From Rhizobium anhuiense (GTDB taxonomy: Bacteria > Pseudomonadota > Alphaproteobacteria > Rhizobiales > Rhizobiaceae), in NCBI RefSeq assembly GCF_003985145.1, contig NZ_ML133523.1, positions 382,855-446,854 on the forward strand: a DNA stretch of 64,000 bases, read 5' to 3'. Below the pieces are notes generated by a model that made no database searches, was not told the origin of the DNA, and saw only the letters and a list, made by a program, of their open reading frames with translations. This document shows positions 27,244 to 36,923 of the stretch, piece after piece; the stretch's first letter is position 1; each line of letters starts with the position of its first letter. The translations under genes and the position numbers were made by a program.

Positions 27244-28515
27244 TCAGGCTTTTTCGCGCTCGATCGCCCGCCAGCCGATGTCGCGCCGGCAGAAGCCGTT
27301 TTCCCAGGTCACCCTGTCGAGCAGCGCATAGGCGCGGTCCTTGGCCTCGGCAACCGTGCCGCCGGTGGCGGTGACGTTCAGCACGCGGCCGCCGGTCGCA
27401 ACCAGCGCGCCGTCCTTCAGAGCCGTGCCGGCATGAAACACCTTCTCGCCCTTACCTGCATCCGGCAGGGAGAGGATCGGCGTGTTCTTCTCGTAAGCGG
27501 CCGGATAACCCTTGGAGGCCATGACCACCGTCAGCGCCGGATCGTCGCTCCATTCGGCCTTGACCTGGTCGAGCGTGCCGTTGGCGGTGGCAAGCAGCAG
27601 CGGCAGCAGATCGCTCTTCAGCCGCATCATCATCACCTGGCATTCGGGATCGCCGAAGCGGACATTGTATTCGATCAGCTCCGGTCCCTTCCGGGTGATC
27701 ATTAGCCCGGCGAAAAACACGCCCGAGAAGGGATGACCGCTCTCGGCCATGCCGCGCATCGTCGGCTCGATGATCTCCTTCATGGTGCGCTCGACCATCT
27801 CCGCGGTCATCACAGGCGCCGGCGAATAGGCGCCCATGCCGCCGGTATTGACGCCGATATCGCCCTCGCCCACCCGTTTGTGATCTTGGGCGGTTGCAAG
27901 TGGCAGCGCATGTTTGCCATCGCAGAGGCAGAAGAAGCTCGCCTCCTCGCCGTCGAGATAGGCTTCGACGACCACTTCGGCGCCGGCAGCGCCGAAGGCG
28001 CCTTCGAAACAGTCGTCGACCGCGGCCAGGGCTTCATCCAGCGTCATCGCGACCGTCACGCCCTTGCCGGCGGCAAGGCCATCGGCCTTGACGACGATCG
28101 GCGCGCCCTGGGCGCGGATATAGGCTTTGGCCTTCGGCGCATTGTTGAAACGCTGATAGGCGCCTGTGGGAATGCCGTAGCGGGCACAGATATCCTTGGT
28201 GAAGCCCTTGGAGCCCTCGAGCTGGGCCGCAGCGGCGGACGGACCGAAAACCACAAGGCCATCGGCACGCAAGCGGTCGGCGAGGCCGGCAACCAGCGGC
28301 GCCTCCGGGCCGACGACGACGAAATCGATCGCCTTGTCCTTGCAGAAGGCCGCGACCGCTTCATGATCCGCGATGTCGATGGGCACGAGGACGGCGTGTT
28401 CGCCGATGCCGGGATTGCCGGGTGCGGCGTAGAATTCGGTCATCAACGGCGATTGCGCCAGCTTCCAGGCGAGCGCATGCTCGCGTCCGCCCGATCCGAT
28501 CAACAGAACCTTCAT
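27244..28515 (-). CDS. purD: Phosphoribosylamine-glycine ligase
   Basis: This is a 423-residue ATP-grasp enzyme making glycinamide ribonucleotide in purine synthesis. The N-terminus has [15 protein letters not shown], followed by Gly-Pro-Glu-Ala-Pro-Leu near 75. The ATP-grasp core carries [11 protein letters not shown] near 140, and Asn-Val-Arg-Phe-Gly-Asp-Pro-Glu lies near 284. The start chosen is the ATG at the conserved N-terminus; 16 in-frame upstream codons lack family similarity. It is the last gene of a same-strand series that includes the DUF2207 and EPSP synthase genes, although the 64-base spacing leaves room for its own promoter. Confidence 0.97.
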   Translation of the reverse strand: MKVLLIGSGGREHALAWKLAQSPLMTEFYAAPGNPGIGEHAVLVPIDIADHEAVAAFCKDKAIDFVVVGPEAPLVAGLADRLRADGLVVFGPSAAAAQLEGSKGFTKDICARYGIPTGAYQRFNNAPKAKAYIRAQGAPIVVKADGLAAGKGVTVAMTLDEALAAVDDCFEGAFGAAGAEVVVEAYLDGEEASFFCLCDGKHALPLATAQDHKRVGEGDIGVNTGGMGAYSPAPVMTAEMVERTMKEIIEPTMRGMAESGHPFSGVFFAGLMITRKGPELIEYNVRFGDPECQVMMMRLKSDLLPLLLATANGTLDQVKAEWSDDPALTVVMASKGYPAAYEKNTPILSLPDAGKGEKVFHAGTALKDGALVATGGRVLNVTATGGTVAEAKDRAYALLDRVTWENGFCRRDIGWRAIEREKA

Positions 28516-28579
28516 GCGCGACCCTTTCCTTTTGCCCCTGGCGGTTAAGGGCCAAGGGCCCAAAGGTCAAGCGGGAAAG

Positions 28580-30514
28580 CTACCAGCCCCCGCCTCCACC
28601 GCCTCCTCCACCGCCGCCCGACGAACCGCCGCCGGAAAAACCGGAGGATGAGCTGGATGGCGGCGGTGCCGGAATCGTCGAAGCGATGGTCGAGGCCATC
28701 GACGAGGAAAAGCCGCCGATACGATCGGAAAAGCTGCCGCTGTTGAAATTGCCGGAATACCAGGCGGGCGCATAGGTGGCAGCCGCACCGGCAGCGGCTG
28801 CCGCAAGCCAGGTTTCGAAGGTGCGCGACCAGGGCTTTTCGACGCCGAGCGCCACCGCATAGGGCAGCAGCGTCTCGAAATGCTGCGGCGACATTTCCGG
28901 CGCGCCTGCCGTGTTCATCCGGTCTTTCTCGGCCAGCGTCAGATATTGGCGCAAGCCGTCTATGCCATCCATCATCTTGGCGCCGAGCGGGGTCGGCGCG
29001 CCCATGATGAAGAAATAGAGGATGTTGAGCAGTACTATGCCGCCGACGGCAAACAGCATCGGCGTTTCATGCAGTTCCACCAGCGACGAGGCAAGCGCCA
29101 GGACCACGGTCGCCAGGATGCTGATGCCGACGAAAACGCCGATCGCCGTGGCAATGATGGCGATGATCTTGCCGAACAGCGACCTGCCGCGATGCAGCGA
29201 CCGCATGAAGCCGGCGACGAACACCGCGACAAAGACCGAGATGGCGATCGGGATCAGCATCAGCGCGATGGTGTCGGGCTGCAGCGACCCAAAGACGAAC
29301 AGCGCCACCAGGGCGGCGGCGCTGAGCGCAATGCCGCCCGTGGTATAACCGAGGTTGGAATTGTAATATTTGCCGCGGTGCTCTTTCTCGATCGCCGAGC
29401 GGAAAGCCTGGCCGACGGACTTCACCCGCTCGCCATTGGCCTTGTCGATCGTCAGCGTCTTGCCGGCGCCGCCAGCGGCCTTCAGCAGTTCGATCTCGCC
29501 GGCCTGGAATTTCTCTTTGCCGAGCGCCTTGCCGGTGCCGCGGATGACAATCGAATTCTTCAGATCTTCGAGCTTGACGTAACCGCGAACCGCAAGATTG
29601 AGGGCGGTGGCGGAAAGGGCGGTCCAGCCCTCGCCGGAAAAGCCCTTATTGTCGATGTAGTTGACCAGTGCCGGCGAGATACCATCAGGCGCGTCCCAGC
29701 GGGGCACGACGACACCGCGGGCAGGATCGCGACCGACCTTCAGCCATGATCTGAGATAATAGGCGAAAACCAGGATCAGCCCACCGAAGCCGATGAAATA
29801 ATCACGGTTGTCCTTTAGCCACCATGTGCTTTCCATATCCGTGCTCGGCGGATCGATCGAGCCCTTCGGCATCTTGATCGCGAAGGTCAGGCCTTCGTTA
29901 GGACCGAGAGGCGCGGTGGTGGAAAAAACGATGCCGGCGCCGGTTTCGCTGGCGCGGGCGTTCTTTCCAGTTGCGCCCTGCCGGCCGGTGAAGAAGGTCG
30001 TCTCGGTGGCAGTGACACCCGGTGGCAGCGTCACCGTCGCCGTCGCCGAGCGGATCGGGAAGATCCAGCCATTGCCGGTGACGTTCCAATAGAGTTCGTC
30101 ATGATCGTCGAAATAACGGATCTGCCGGTTGGTCCTGTAGGTAAAGGCATATCGATGACGGCCCGGTGTCACCGTCACATCGGCAGAACCGGCATAGATG
30201 CGGATGCCGCCCGATATCGATTCAGTGTGCCAGGGCTCATCCGCGCCATCGCGCTGGACCGACACCATATCGAAATCGACGCTGCGGCGACGGCCCGAGG
30301 CATCGGTGAAATAGAGCGGAAAATCGCGGAAGATGCCGTGATTGATCCGGTCGCCCTCGGCGTTGACGGTGACCGTTTCCGTCACCGTCATCGCGCCGCT
30401 CTTTTCCAGCACGATGTCGGAGGCAAAATTGTCGATCACCTCGGCGGCAAAGGCCGCCGGGGCGGCGAGCATCAACAGCAGTGCAAAGCAAAATCCGAAA
30501 AACCGACGCCCCAT
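28580..30514 (-). CDS. DUF2207 membrane protein with poly-glycine tail
   Basis: This 644-residue protein has a signal peptide (residues 1-23, Ala-Pro-Ala-Ala-Phe-Ala-Ala cleavage region) and an extracytoplasmic DUF2207 beta-domain (about 25-230). A membrane helix follows near 242-258, then a cytosolic segment and further helices around 390-500. The C-terminus is Ser/Gly-rich and ends in a run of glycines and Trp, a mark of this family and of TPM-domain proteins. Such proteins commonly sit beside LemA genes; here the lemA-like gene is only one gene away, with the EPSP synthase gene between. The function is unknown; a membrane-associated assembly or quality role with LemA is inference. Confidence 0.85.
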   Translation of the reverse strand: MGRRFFGFCFALLLMLAAPAAFAAEVIDNFASDIVLEKSGAMTVTETVTVNAEGDRINHGIFRDFPLYFTDASGRRRSVDFDMVSVQRDGADEPWHTESISGGIRIYAGSADVTVTPGRHRYAFTYRTNRQIRYFDDHDELYWNVTGNGWIFPIRSATATVTLPPGVTATETTFFTGRQGATGKNARASETGAGIVFSTTAPLGPNEGLTFAIKMPKGSIDPPSTDMESTWWLKDNRDYFIGFGGLILVFAYYLRSWLKVGRDPARGVVVPRWDAPDGISPALVNYIDNKGFSGEGWTALSATALNLAVRGYVKLEDLKNSIVIRGTGKALGKEKFQAGEIELLKAAGGAGKTLTIDKANGERVKSVGQAFRSAIEKEHRGKYYNSNLGYTTGGIALSAAALVALFVFGSLQPDTIALMLIPIAISVFVAVFVAGFMRSLHRGRSLFGKIIAIIATAIGVFVGISILATVVLALASSLVELHETPMLFAVGGIVLLNILYFFIMGAPTPLGAKMMDGIDGLRQYLTLAEKDRMNTAGAPEMSPQHFETLLPYAVALGVEKPWSRTFETWLAAAAAGAAATYAPAWYSGNFNSGSFSDRIGGFSSSMASTIASTIPAPPPSSSSSGFSGGGSSGGGGGGGGGGGW

Positions 30515-30551
30515 CCCTGTCTCTCCGTCGGCAGCCTCGGCTGCGTTTTCG

Positions 30552-31814
30552 TCAATCCTTGTCCCGATATGTCACGCCGAGTGCCGCCAGTGTCCGCCAA
30601 TAGGCAGGGAAAGTCTTGCCGACGCAATCGGGATCGAGAATGGTGATGCCGTCGATCTTCAGCCCGGCGAGCGCGAAACTCATGGCGATACGGTGATCGG
30701 CAAAGGTATCGATCTCGGCCGGCAGCGTTTGACCGGCGAGAGCAGGATCGGAATGAACGATCAGATCGTCGCCCTCCTCGACAGCCAGACCTTCGCGGAT
30801 ATTGTTGAGCCCCGTGGACAGGGCCCGAATGCGGTCGCATTCCTTGACGCGCAGATTGGCGATGCCGACGAAGCGAACCGGCGTCTCGTTGAAGGCGGCA
30901 AGCACGGCAAGCGTCGGAACGGCATCCTGCATCTGCGAGCCGTCGATCTCTGCCGGCAGGTGCGGGAATGTGGCGATGACGTCATAGGCGCGGGCATCCG
31001 GCTGCGAGAAGGTATCGGAGGGAACACCGAGATCGATCGCGCCGTCGGTCAGAACCTCGGCGGCCCAGAGATAGGTCGCAGCCGAGGCATCGGGCTCGAC
31101 GATGAAGTCGGCGGCGCAGTAGCCGGTCGGCTCGACGCGCCAGGTCACCGGACTGGTCTTGTCGACCTTGGCGCCGAAGGCCTTCATCGCCGCGGTGGTC
31201 AGATCGATATAGCCGAGCGCGCCGATATCCTCGCCGACGAGTTCGATGTCGACGGGCCGGTCACCACCGGCCGCCATCATCAGCAGCGCCGAGACATACT
31301 GGCTGGACAGGCCGCCATCGATACGGATGCGGTCGGCCTGGAAGCGGCCGGTGCCCTTGACCGTGACCGGCGGGCAGCCGGTTTCGGCGCTCACGTCGAT
31401 GCCGAGCGTGCGCATCGCCTCGACCAGCGGGCCGATCGGGCGCTTGCGCATATGTTCGTCGCCGTCGACGATGACGGTGCCGTCGACCAGAGCCGCCGCC
31501 GCCGTCAGGAAGCGTGTCGCGGTGCCGGCATTGCCGAGGAAGAGCGGCGCCTTCGGCGGCTGCAGCCTGCCGCTGCCGGTGACGACGAAGGTGGTATCAT
31601 CGGGCTCGTCGATCGAAACCCCCATCCCACGCAGCGCTTCGGCCATATACCGCGTATCGTCGCTCTTCAGCGCGCCCGTCAGCCGGCTGGTGCCCTTGGC
31701 AAGGCCGGCGAGCAGAAGCGCGCGATTGGTGATCGACTTGGAGCCCGGTGGCATGGCGCGGCCCGAAAGCGGCTTGCCCGGCGGGATGATCGTGAGTTTG
31801 GCTGTGCGTGTCAT
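30552..31814 (-). CDS. aroA: 5-enolpyruvylshikimate-3-phosphate synthase, class I-like
   Basis: This is a 420-residue EPSP synthase joining shikimate-3-phosphate and phosphoenolpyruvate. Conserved blocks are [10 protein letters not shown] (23-32), Ser-Asp-Asp-Thr-Arg near 51, Leu-Gly-Asn-Ala-Gly-Thr-Ala (93-99), Lys-Arg-Pro-Ile-Gly near 122, Ser-Ser-Gln near 168, the catalytic Asp of Gln-Asp-Ala-Val-Pro-Thr, Val-Lys-Glu-Cys-Asp-Arg, and Asp-His-Arg-Ile-Ala-Met. These follow the E. coli class I pattern rather than the class II CP4 type known from Agrobacterium. After Gly-Thr-Ala the sequence is Thr-Arg-Phe, where E. coli has Met-Arg-Pro. A second, class II copy may exist elsewhere. It lies between lemA-like and DUF2207 genes. 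Confidence 0.93.
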   Translation of the reverse strand: MTRTAKLTIIPPGKPLSGRAMPPGSKSITNRALLLAGLAKGTSRLTGALKSDDTRYMAEALRGMGVSIDEPDDTTFVVTGSGRLQPPKAPLFLGNAGTATRFLTAAAALVDGTVIVDGDEHMRKRPIGPLVEAMRTLGIDVSAETGCPPVTVKGTGRFQADRIRIDGGLSSQYVSALLMMAAGGDRPVDIELVGEDIGALGYIDLTTAAMKAFGAKVDKTSPVTWRVEPTGYCAADFIVEPDASAATYLWAAEVLTDGAIDLGVPSDTFSQPDARAYDVIATFPHLPAEIDGSQMQDAVPTLAVLAAFNETPVRFVGIANLRVKECDRIRALSTGLNNIREGLAVEEGDDLIVHSDPALAGQTLPAEIDTFADHRIAMSFALAGLKIDGITILDPDCVGKTFPAYWRTLAALGVTYRDKD

Positions 31815-31904
31815 GCTGTTCTTCCGTCCATAAGGCGACCATTACCGGCCGCAAATCTGCCCTTGCTCTTAATCGCTTTCTTGCAAAGGCAAAATGCCGG
31901 ATCG

Positions 31905-32456
31905 TCAGAATTTCACGCTGGGGACGGCGCGATCGGCCTCATTGGTGATTTCGAAATAGTCCCGCTTGGCAAAACCGAACTGGCCGGCGACCAGATTGGA
32001 CGGGAAGCTTTCGACCTTGACGTTCAGGTCGCGGGCCGCGCCATTGTAATAACGGCGCGCCATCTGCAACTCGCCTTCCATGGTTTCCAGCGAAGCCTGC
32101 AGCTCGGCAAAGTTCTGGTTGGCCTTGAGATCGGGATAGGCTTCGGCGAGCGCGATGAGCCGACCGAGCGCCTGGCCGAGCAGCCCTTCCGCCTGGGCCC
32201 TGCCCGCGACATCGCCCGATGGCACGGCCTGCGCCTTGTTGCGGAGCTCAACCACCTCTTCGAGTGTCGACTTTTCATGGGCGGCATAACCCTTGACCGT
32301 CTCGATCAGGTTCGGGATCAGGTCGGCGCGACGCTTGAGCTGGACGTCGATGCCCGACCAGGCCTCTTCCGCCATCTGCCGCGCACGAACCAGGCCGTTG
32401 TAGATGAAGACGAGATAGAGCGCGACCAGAACGATGACGCCAAGCGCAATATACAT
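31905..32456 (-). CDS. LemA family protein
   Basis: This 183-residue protein has one N-terminal membrane helix (about 2-20) followed by a helical domain. The LemA signature is clear: Tyr-Asn-Gly-Leu-Val-Arg-Ala near 20, Trp-Ser-Gly-Ile-Asp-Val-Gln-Leu-Lys-Arg-Arg-Ala-Asp-Leu near 33-46, Pro-Asn-Leu-Ile-Glu-Thr-Val-Lys-Gly-Tyr, and later Tyr-Pro-Asp-Leu-Lys-Ala-Asn. The molecular role is unknown. LemA and DUF2207/TPM proteins often occur together; the DUF2207 gene is two genes downstream on the same strand. Confidence 0.92.
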   Translation of the reverse strand: MYIALGVIVLVALYLVFIYNGLVRARQMAEEAWSGIDVQLKRRADLIPNLIETVKGYAAHEKSTLEEVVELRNKAQAVPSGDVAGRAQAEGLLGQALGRLIALAEAYPDLKANQNFAELQASLETMEGELQMARRYYNGAARDLNVKVESFPSNLVAGQFGFAKRDYFEITNEADRAVPSVKF

Positions 32457-32518
32457 CGCGAATCCCCCCGCAGCGAAGTAATGTCGGGGCGGAGACTACG
32501 CGGGTTTGCCGGCTGCCG

Positions 32519-33070
32519 TCAAACGCCGATATCGGCGAGGATCCGGGCCGTCGTCTGCTCCGGTGAAAAGCCCGTCGTGTCGATTTCGACGGTGCGTTCA
32601 GCCAGCCCACGCAGCAGTTTATGGTTTGCCCGCAGCCGTTGTAACGTCGCCGTATCCGTCAGCTTGAGCGCCTCAGCCCGGCCGGGAGCAACAAGACGCC
32701 TGGCATTCTCCTCCGGGGCGCAATCGAACAGGATCGCCACGAGATCGGCGCCTCTCGCGGCGGCCGGATCGCTGTACCAGGAGAAGGTCGCAGCGTCATC
32801 TGCGTCGTCCGATAGAGCATCGGTAAAGACGAAGCTTTCGGCAGGGTCCGCGCGCGCGGCATGGTCGAAAAACGCGTGGCGAATCTGCCCTCTCAGCGAG
32901 GCGTGCAGCGGATCGCTGCGGGAGAACAGAGCCTCGGCAGGATTGAGCAGTGTATGGTTGTCGATGAGCCGCGCGCCGAGCCTTTTTGCCAGCAAGCGAC
33001 CGACAGTCAGCTTTCCAGTGCCCGGCCAGCCGTTGATATGGATGATACGGCCGACAGGGTTTTGCGTCAC
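32519..33070 (-). CDS. P-loop kinase / AAA-type small nucleotide-binding protein
   Basis: This is a 183-residue P-loop protein. The Walker A motif is Gly-Trp-Pro-Gly-Thr-Gly-Lys-Leu-Thr near residues 12-20. An Asp-Asn-His-Thr-Leu-Leu segment near 37-42 and a Phe-Val-Phe-Thr-Asp-Ala-Leu-Ser strand near 77 follow. Size and layout resemble shikimate/gluconate-kinase-like or adenylylsulfate-kinase-like enzymes, but no specific substrate motif is recognised. Its GTG start overlaps the glyQ stop (GTGA), which suggests translational coupling to glyQ. In-frame codons further upstream lie inside glyQ and are not family-like. Confidence 0.75.
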   Translation of the reverse strand: MTQNPVGRIIHINGWPGTGKLTVGRLLAKRLGARLIDNHTLLNPAEALFSRSDPLHASLRGQIRHAFFDHAARADPAESFVFTDALSDDADDAATFSWYSDPAAARGADLVAILFDCAPEENARRLVAPGRAEALKLTDTATLQRLRANHKLLRGLAERTVEIDTTGFSPEQTTARILADIGV

Positions 33071-34023
33071 GCCGCCTCTTTGGCCAGATTGACGCCGCCG
33101 GCGTCGGTCAGCAGGAAGGCTTCGCCGCAGGCCTTGGCAAGGGTGCGCACCCGCAGGATGTAGCTCTGACGCTCGGTGACCGAGATGACGCCGCGGGCGT
33201 CGAGCAGGTTGAAGACGTGGCTGGCCTTGATGCACTGGTCATAGGCCGGGAAGACGCATTTGTGCAGGCGCTGGTTGGCGTTATCCCCCGGCGCGCCGGC
33301 ATCGAGCAGCGCCCGGCATTCCTTCTCGGCGTCGACGAAGTGGCGATGCAGCATCTCGGTATTGGCGAATTCGAAATTATGGCGCGAATATTCCTGCTCG
33401 GCCTGCAGGAAGACATCGCCATAGCTGATCTTTTCGTCGCCTTCGCGGCCGTTGAAGTTCAGGTCGTAGACATTGTCGACGCCCTGGACATACATGGCGA
33501 GGCGTTCGAGACCATAGGTCAGTTCGCCTGCGACCGGCGAGCATTCGATGCCGCAGACCTGCTGGAAATAGGTAAACTGCGAGACTTCCATGCCATCGCA
33601 CCAGCATTCCCAGCCGAGGCCCCAGGCGCCGAGCGTCGGGCTTTCCCAGTCGTCCTCGACAAAACGGATGTCATGCAGCAGCGGATCGAGGCCGATCGCC
33701 GCCAGCGAGCCGAGATAGAGTTCCTGCAGATTGGGCGGGTTCGGCTTCAGGATGACCTGGTACTGATAATAATGCTGCAGCCGGTTCGGGTTCTCGCCAT
33801 AGCGCCCGTCGGACGGGCGCCGCGACGGCTGCACGTAAGCCGCCTTCCACGGCTTGGGGCCGAGGGCGCGCAACGTTGTGGCAGGGTGGAAGGTGCCGGC
33901 GCCGACTTCCATGTCGTAGGGCTGCAGCACCGCGCAACCCTTGTCCGCCCAGTAGCTATGCAGGGTCAGGATCAGCGCCTGGAAGGAGCGCTTCGGGTTC
34001 ATATGGTCTGGGATAGCTGACAT
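33067..34023 (-). CDS. glyQ: Glycyl-tRNA synthetase alpha subunit
   Basis: This is a 318-residue alpha subunit carrying the catalytic core. Landmarks are Ser-Phe-Gln-Ala-Leu-Ile-Leu near residue 13, Gly-Cys-Ala-Val-Leu-Gln-Pro-Tyr-Asp near 29-37, Gly-Ala-Gly-Thr-Phe-His-Pro-Ala-Thr near 42, Tyr-Val-Gln-Pro-Ser-Arg-Arg-Pro-x-Asp-Gly-Arg-Tyr-Gly near 63-76, and Trp-Gly-Leu-Gly-Trp-Glu near 133. It activates glycine and charges tRNA-Gly together with GlyS. The glyS gene is about 10 kb away on the other strand. Two ATGs, seven codons apart, could be the start; neither has a strong ribosome site. Confidence 0.97.
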   Translation of the reverse strand: MSAIPDHMNPKRSFQALILTLHSYWADKGCAVLQPYDMEVGAGTFHPATTLRALGPKPWKAAYVQPSRRPSDGRYGENPNRLQHYYQYQVILKPNPPNLQELYLGSLAAIGLDPLLHDIRFVEDDWESPTLGAWGLGWECWCDGMEVSQFTYFQQVCGIECSPVAGELTYGLERLAMYVQGVDNVYDLNFNGREGDEKISYGDVFLQAEQEYSRHNFEFANTEMLHRHFVDAEKECRALLDAGAPGDNANQRLHKCVFPAYDQCIKASHVFNLLDARGVISVTERQSYILRVRTLAKACGEAFLLTDAGGVNLAKEAA

Positions 34024-34146
34024 CGAACGGCACCGATTGCTTGGGAATTATCGGCGCGACAGGTGCCATGGAGGGCGACGGGGGTCAAGACTTTTACAGC
34101 GGTGGAGAGACGGCTGCGGCGATATGGAAGAGGAATTCGGTTACCG

Positions 34147-34280
34147 CTCACCCTAACCCTCTCCCCGCTCGCGGATCGAGGGGACGTGCCAAACGCTGCG
34201 GCGAGATTGAGGCTGCCGGTGCGGCATATTTCCCTTCTCCTCGCGAGCGGGGCGAAGGTGCCGACAGGCGGATGAGGGGC
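34147..34280. repeat. Dispersed mosaic repeat with long inverted arms
   Basis: The element begins CTCACCCTAACCCTCTCC and ends CGGATGAGGGG. Inner arms CCCCGCTCGCG (34163-34173) and CGCGAGCGGGG (34242-34252) are exact inverted repeats. The same outer flanks frame the smaller element at 10668-10725 in the opposite orientation. It fills most of the 292-base gap between glyQ and the small membrane protein gene. Such CTCACCCTAACCCTCTCCCC blocks are common between rhizobial genes. Confidence 0.75.
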
Positions 34281-34315
34281 AAGCGCCGGGTGAGAGGCCG
34301 GTACAGTCGGGCCCC

Positions 34316-34507
34316 TTATTCTCCCTCGCGCTTCAGCCGGTATTCGCCCGTCGCCGGGTCCTTGACCAGCGTGCCGATCGCGCCGGTCTGACGCTCCTTT
34401 TCAGCTTGGCGCGATTTTTCGGCGAGCTTGCGGGCATCGGAGACGAAGCGGCGGTAGAGCCACCAGGCTGAGAAAACCAGGATGAGGATGGTAATTAACT
34501 GCGGCAT
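34316..34507 (-). CDS. Small one-helix membrane protein
   Basis: This 63-residue protein has one N-terminal hydrophobic helix (residues 3-18, ending Trp-Trp-Leu-Tyr) and a charged Lys/Glu/Arg-rich cytoplasmic tail containing an Asp-Pro-x-Thr-Gly-Glu-Tyr segment. It lies 18 bases downstream of the S49 peptidase gene on the same strand, so the two are probably co-transcribed and perhaps co-operate at the membrane. The function is unknown; small proteins in this position next to sppA-like genes are conserved among rhizobia as I recall. Confidence 0.7.
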   Translation of the reverse strand: MPQLITILILVFSAWWLYRRFVSDARKLAEKSRQAEKERQTGAIGTLVKDPATGEYRLKREGE

Positions 34508-34525
34508 GCCCCTCTCTTGCTCCCT

Positions 34526-35386
34526 TCAAAGCCCGAAACGGCTCCACAATGCTCTCTCTTCCGCCGCTTCGACAAGCCCTGTTGCGAGACCGGATGCAGC
34601 CCCTTCGAGCGAGACGGGCGATACGCCGGGAATCCGGCGGCCGAACAGGCCGCGGCCGGCGGTGACGAGCTCCAGCTTGGTCTTCTGGCCGTAGCGCCGC
34701 TTCAATTCCTGGCGCATGTCGCCGAGGCCATCGATGAGGCCGAGTTCGAGGCCGCGCGTGCCGCTCCAGAACAGGCCCGAGAAGACCGCCGCATCGTCCT
34801 GCAGCTTGCCGGCGCGACGCTCGCGCACCATCGAGATGAAGACCTGGTGGATTTCGAGCTGCAGGCTCTTCAGATACTCGATATCCTTTTCCTTTTCCGG
34901 CTGGAACGGATCGAGGATCACCTTGTTTTCGCCCGCCGTATAGACGCGGCGCTCGACGCCGATCTTCTTCAACAGTTCGGGAAAGCCGAACCCGCCGGAG
35001 ACGACGCCGATCGAGCCGACGATGGAGGTGGCATCGGCAATGATCTCGTCGCCGGCCAGTGCGATCATGTAACCGCCGGAGGCGGCGACATCCTCGACGA
35101 AGACCAGAACCTTCTTCTGCTTCTCGCGGGCGAGCTCGCGAATGCGGGTGAAGATCAGCCGCGACTGCACGGGCGAGCCGCCCGGCGAATTGATGGAGAT
35201 GGCGACTGCCGGCGCGTCCTTCATGGCGAAGGCCTTTTCCAGGACCGGGGAGACATTGGCGAGATTGAGGGTTGGCCGGAACTGGCCGCCGCCGCTGATG
35301 ATCGCCCCCTGCAGCCGGACGACCGGGATGGTGATGCCGTCCTTGCGGAACCGTTTCGGCAGCAGCTTTCTCAAGAATCCGGCCAT
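34526..35386 (-). CDS. S49 family peptidase (SppA/SohB-like)
   Basis: This is a 286-residue serine-lysine peptidase of the short SppA type. The catalytic Ser is in Val-Ala-Ala-Ser-Gly-Gly-Tyr near residue 108. The Lys is probably in the Thr-Ala-Gly-Glu-Asn-Lys-Val-Ile-Leu block near 160, after Gly-Ser-Ile-Gly-Val-Val. The Asn-Ser-Pro-Gly-Gly-Ser oxyanion segment lies near 66. Unlike E. coli SppA it has a single protease domain and no strong N-terminal membrane anchor, though the basic, hydrophobic N-terminus may bind the membrane. The neighbouring one-helix protein could supply an anchor. It likely cleaves leftover signal peptides or small membrane proteins. Confidence 0.88.
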   Translation of the reverse strand: MAGFLRKLLPKRFRKDGITIPVVRLQGAIISGGGQFRPTLNLANVSPVLEKAFAMKDAPAVAISINSPGGSPVQSRLIFTRIRELAREKQKKVLVFVEDVAASGGYMIALAGDEIIADATSIVGSIGVVSGGFGFPELLKKIGVERRVYTAGENKVILDPFQPEKEKDIEYLKSLQLEIHQVFISMVRERRAGKLQDDAAVFSGLFWSGTRGLELGLIDGLGDMRQELKRRYGQKTKLELVTAGRGLFGRRIPGVSPVSLEGAASGLATGLVEAAEERALWSRFGL

Positions 35387-35517
35387 TTCCCATCCTTTGC
35401 TTCAGGTCGCACGCTCGCAATTTACGATCGGCATCCATGTATGCGCTGGAACGCCAAACGCAATGGCCGCGTTCCTGAAAACATCGGCCCGAGGCATCGG
35501 GATTGATTTTCTTGTTG

Positions 35518-35542
35518 CGAATGAATTGCATTATCATTCTAA
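35518..35542. promoter_or_regulatory. Possible Fur/Mur-type operator upstream of mntH
   Basis: The stretch TTGCGAATGAATTGCATTATC contains TGC-(9 bases)-GCA dyad symmetry and is AT-rich, lying about 45-60 bases before the mntH start. Rhizobial mntH and sit genes are repressed by Mur, a Mn-responsive Fur homologue, at sites of broadly similar character. The match is imperfect. Confidence 0.3.
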
Positions 35543-35582
35543 TCCGTCATAGTGCACCGACGCTAAAACAGGTGGAAATCGC

Positions 35583-36923
35583 ATGGACGTCCTCAATCCG
35601 AATGCAAAGAGCGGCTGGCGGCACGAACGCGGCGAGGCGTCGCTGTCCGATGTCTACCGCACCGTCGGAACCGGGCGTCACAGCTCGATGTGGCGAAGGG
35701 CGGCAGCCTTTGCCGGGCCCGGCTATATGGTCGCCGTCGGCTACATGGACCCCGGCAACTGGGCGACCTCGCTCGCCGGCGGCTCGAAATTCGGCTATGC
35801 GCTGCTCACCGTCGCGCTGCTTTCCAACCTGATGGCGATCGTGCTGCAATCGCTCTGCGCCCGCCTGGCGATCGCCTCCGGCCGCGATCTTGCGCAGGCT
35901 TGCCGCGACGCTTTTCCGAAATATGTCTCGGTGCCGCTCTGGGCCTTTGCCGAAATCGCCATCATCGCCACCGATATCGCCGAGGTGATCGGCACGGCGA
36001 TCGGCCTCAACCTGTTGATGGGCATCCCGCTCGAACTCGGCGTGCTGATCACCGCGCTCGACGTCTTCGTGATCCTCTTCCTGCAGAAGCTCGGCTTCCG
36101 CTGGGTGGAAGCCTTCATCATCGCGCTGCTCGGCGTCATCGCGATCTGCTTCGGCGTGCAGATATTGCTTGCCGACCCGCAATGGGGCGCCGTCCTCACC
36201 GGCTTCTTCCCGACAACGGAGATCGTCACCAATCCCGAGATGCTCTACCTGGCGCTCGGCATTCTCGGCGCCACCGTCATGCCGCACAATCTCTACCTCC
36301 ACTCCGGCATCGTGCAGACGCGGGCCTATGGCCATACTATCCCTGAGAAGAAGGAGGCGCTGACCTTTGCGACGATCGACTCGACGGTCGCATTGTGCTT
36401 CGCGTTGCTGATCAACGCCTCGATCCTGATCCTGGCGGCTGCCGCCTTCAACGCGCATGGGAAGACCGACGTCGTCGAACTCGGCGAGGCGCATTCGCTG
36501 TTGTCGCCGCTGCTCGGCCTCGCCATCGCGCCGACGCTGTTCGGCATCGCGCTTCTCTGCTGCGGCCTCAATTCGACGGTGACGGCAACGCTTGCCGGTC
36601 AGATCGTCATGGAAGGCTTCCTGAAGATCCGGCTGAAGCCATGGGTGCGCCGGCTGATCACCCGGGCCATCGCCATCGTGCCGGCGGCAATCGTCACCAT
36701 CTGGTATGGCGATCAAGGCACGGCCGAGCTTTTGATCCTGACGCAGGTGGTGCTCAGCCTGCAGCTTTCCTTCGCCGTCTTCCCGCTTGTGATGTTCACC
36801 GCCAGCAAGGCCAAGATGGGCGAGTTGGTGGCGCCGCGCTGGCTGAGCGGCATCGCCTATGTGATCGCGGTCGTCATCGCCGGATTGAACGTCAAGCTGC
36901 TCTTCGACTTCGTCACCGGCTAA
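35583..36923 (+). CDS. mntH: Nramp family manganese transporter
   Basis: This 446-residue protein has about eleven hydrophobic helices. Nramp marks are Asp-Pro-Gly-Asn in the first helix (Met-Asp-Pro-Gly-Asn-Trp-Ala-Thr near residue 57-64) and Met-Pro-His-Asn-Leu-Tyr-Leu-His-Ser in the sixth (near 231-239), which supply the metal-binding residues. It imports Mn2+ (and possibly Fe2+) with protons at the inner membrane. The ATG has GGTGGA at normal spacing. Its stop overlaps the stop of the convergent methyltransferase by 4 bases (CTAA). Rhizobia depend on MntH for Mn supply and symbiosis in several species. Confidence 0.94.
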   Translation: MDVLNPNAKSGWRHERGEASLSDVYRTVGTGRHSSMWRRAAAFAGPGYMVAVGYMDPGNWATSLAGGSKFGYALLTVALLSNLMAIVLQSLCARLAIASGRDLAQACRDAFPKYVSVPLWAFAEIAIIATDIAEVIGTAIGLNLLMGIPLELGVLITALDVFVILFLQKLGFRWVEAFIIALLGVIAICFGVQILLADPQWGAVLTGFFPTTEIVTNPEMLYLALGILGATVMPHNLYLHSGIVQTRAYGHTIPEKKEALTFATIDSTVALCFALLINASILILAAAAFNAHGKTDVVELGEAHSLLSPLLGLAIAPTLFGIALLCCGLNSTVTATLAGQIVMEGFLKIRLKPWVRRLITRAIAIVPAAIVTIWYGDQGTAELLILTQVVLSLQLSFAVFPLVMFTASKAKMGELVAPRWLSGIAYVIAVVIAGLNVKLLFDFVTG

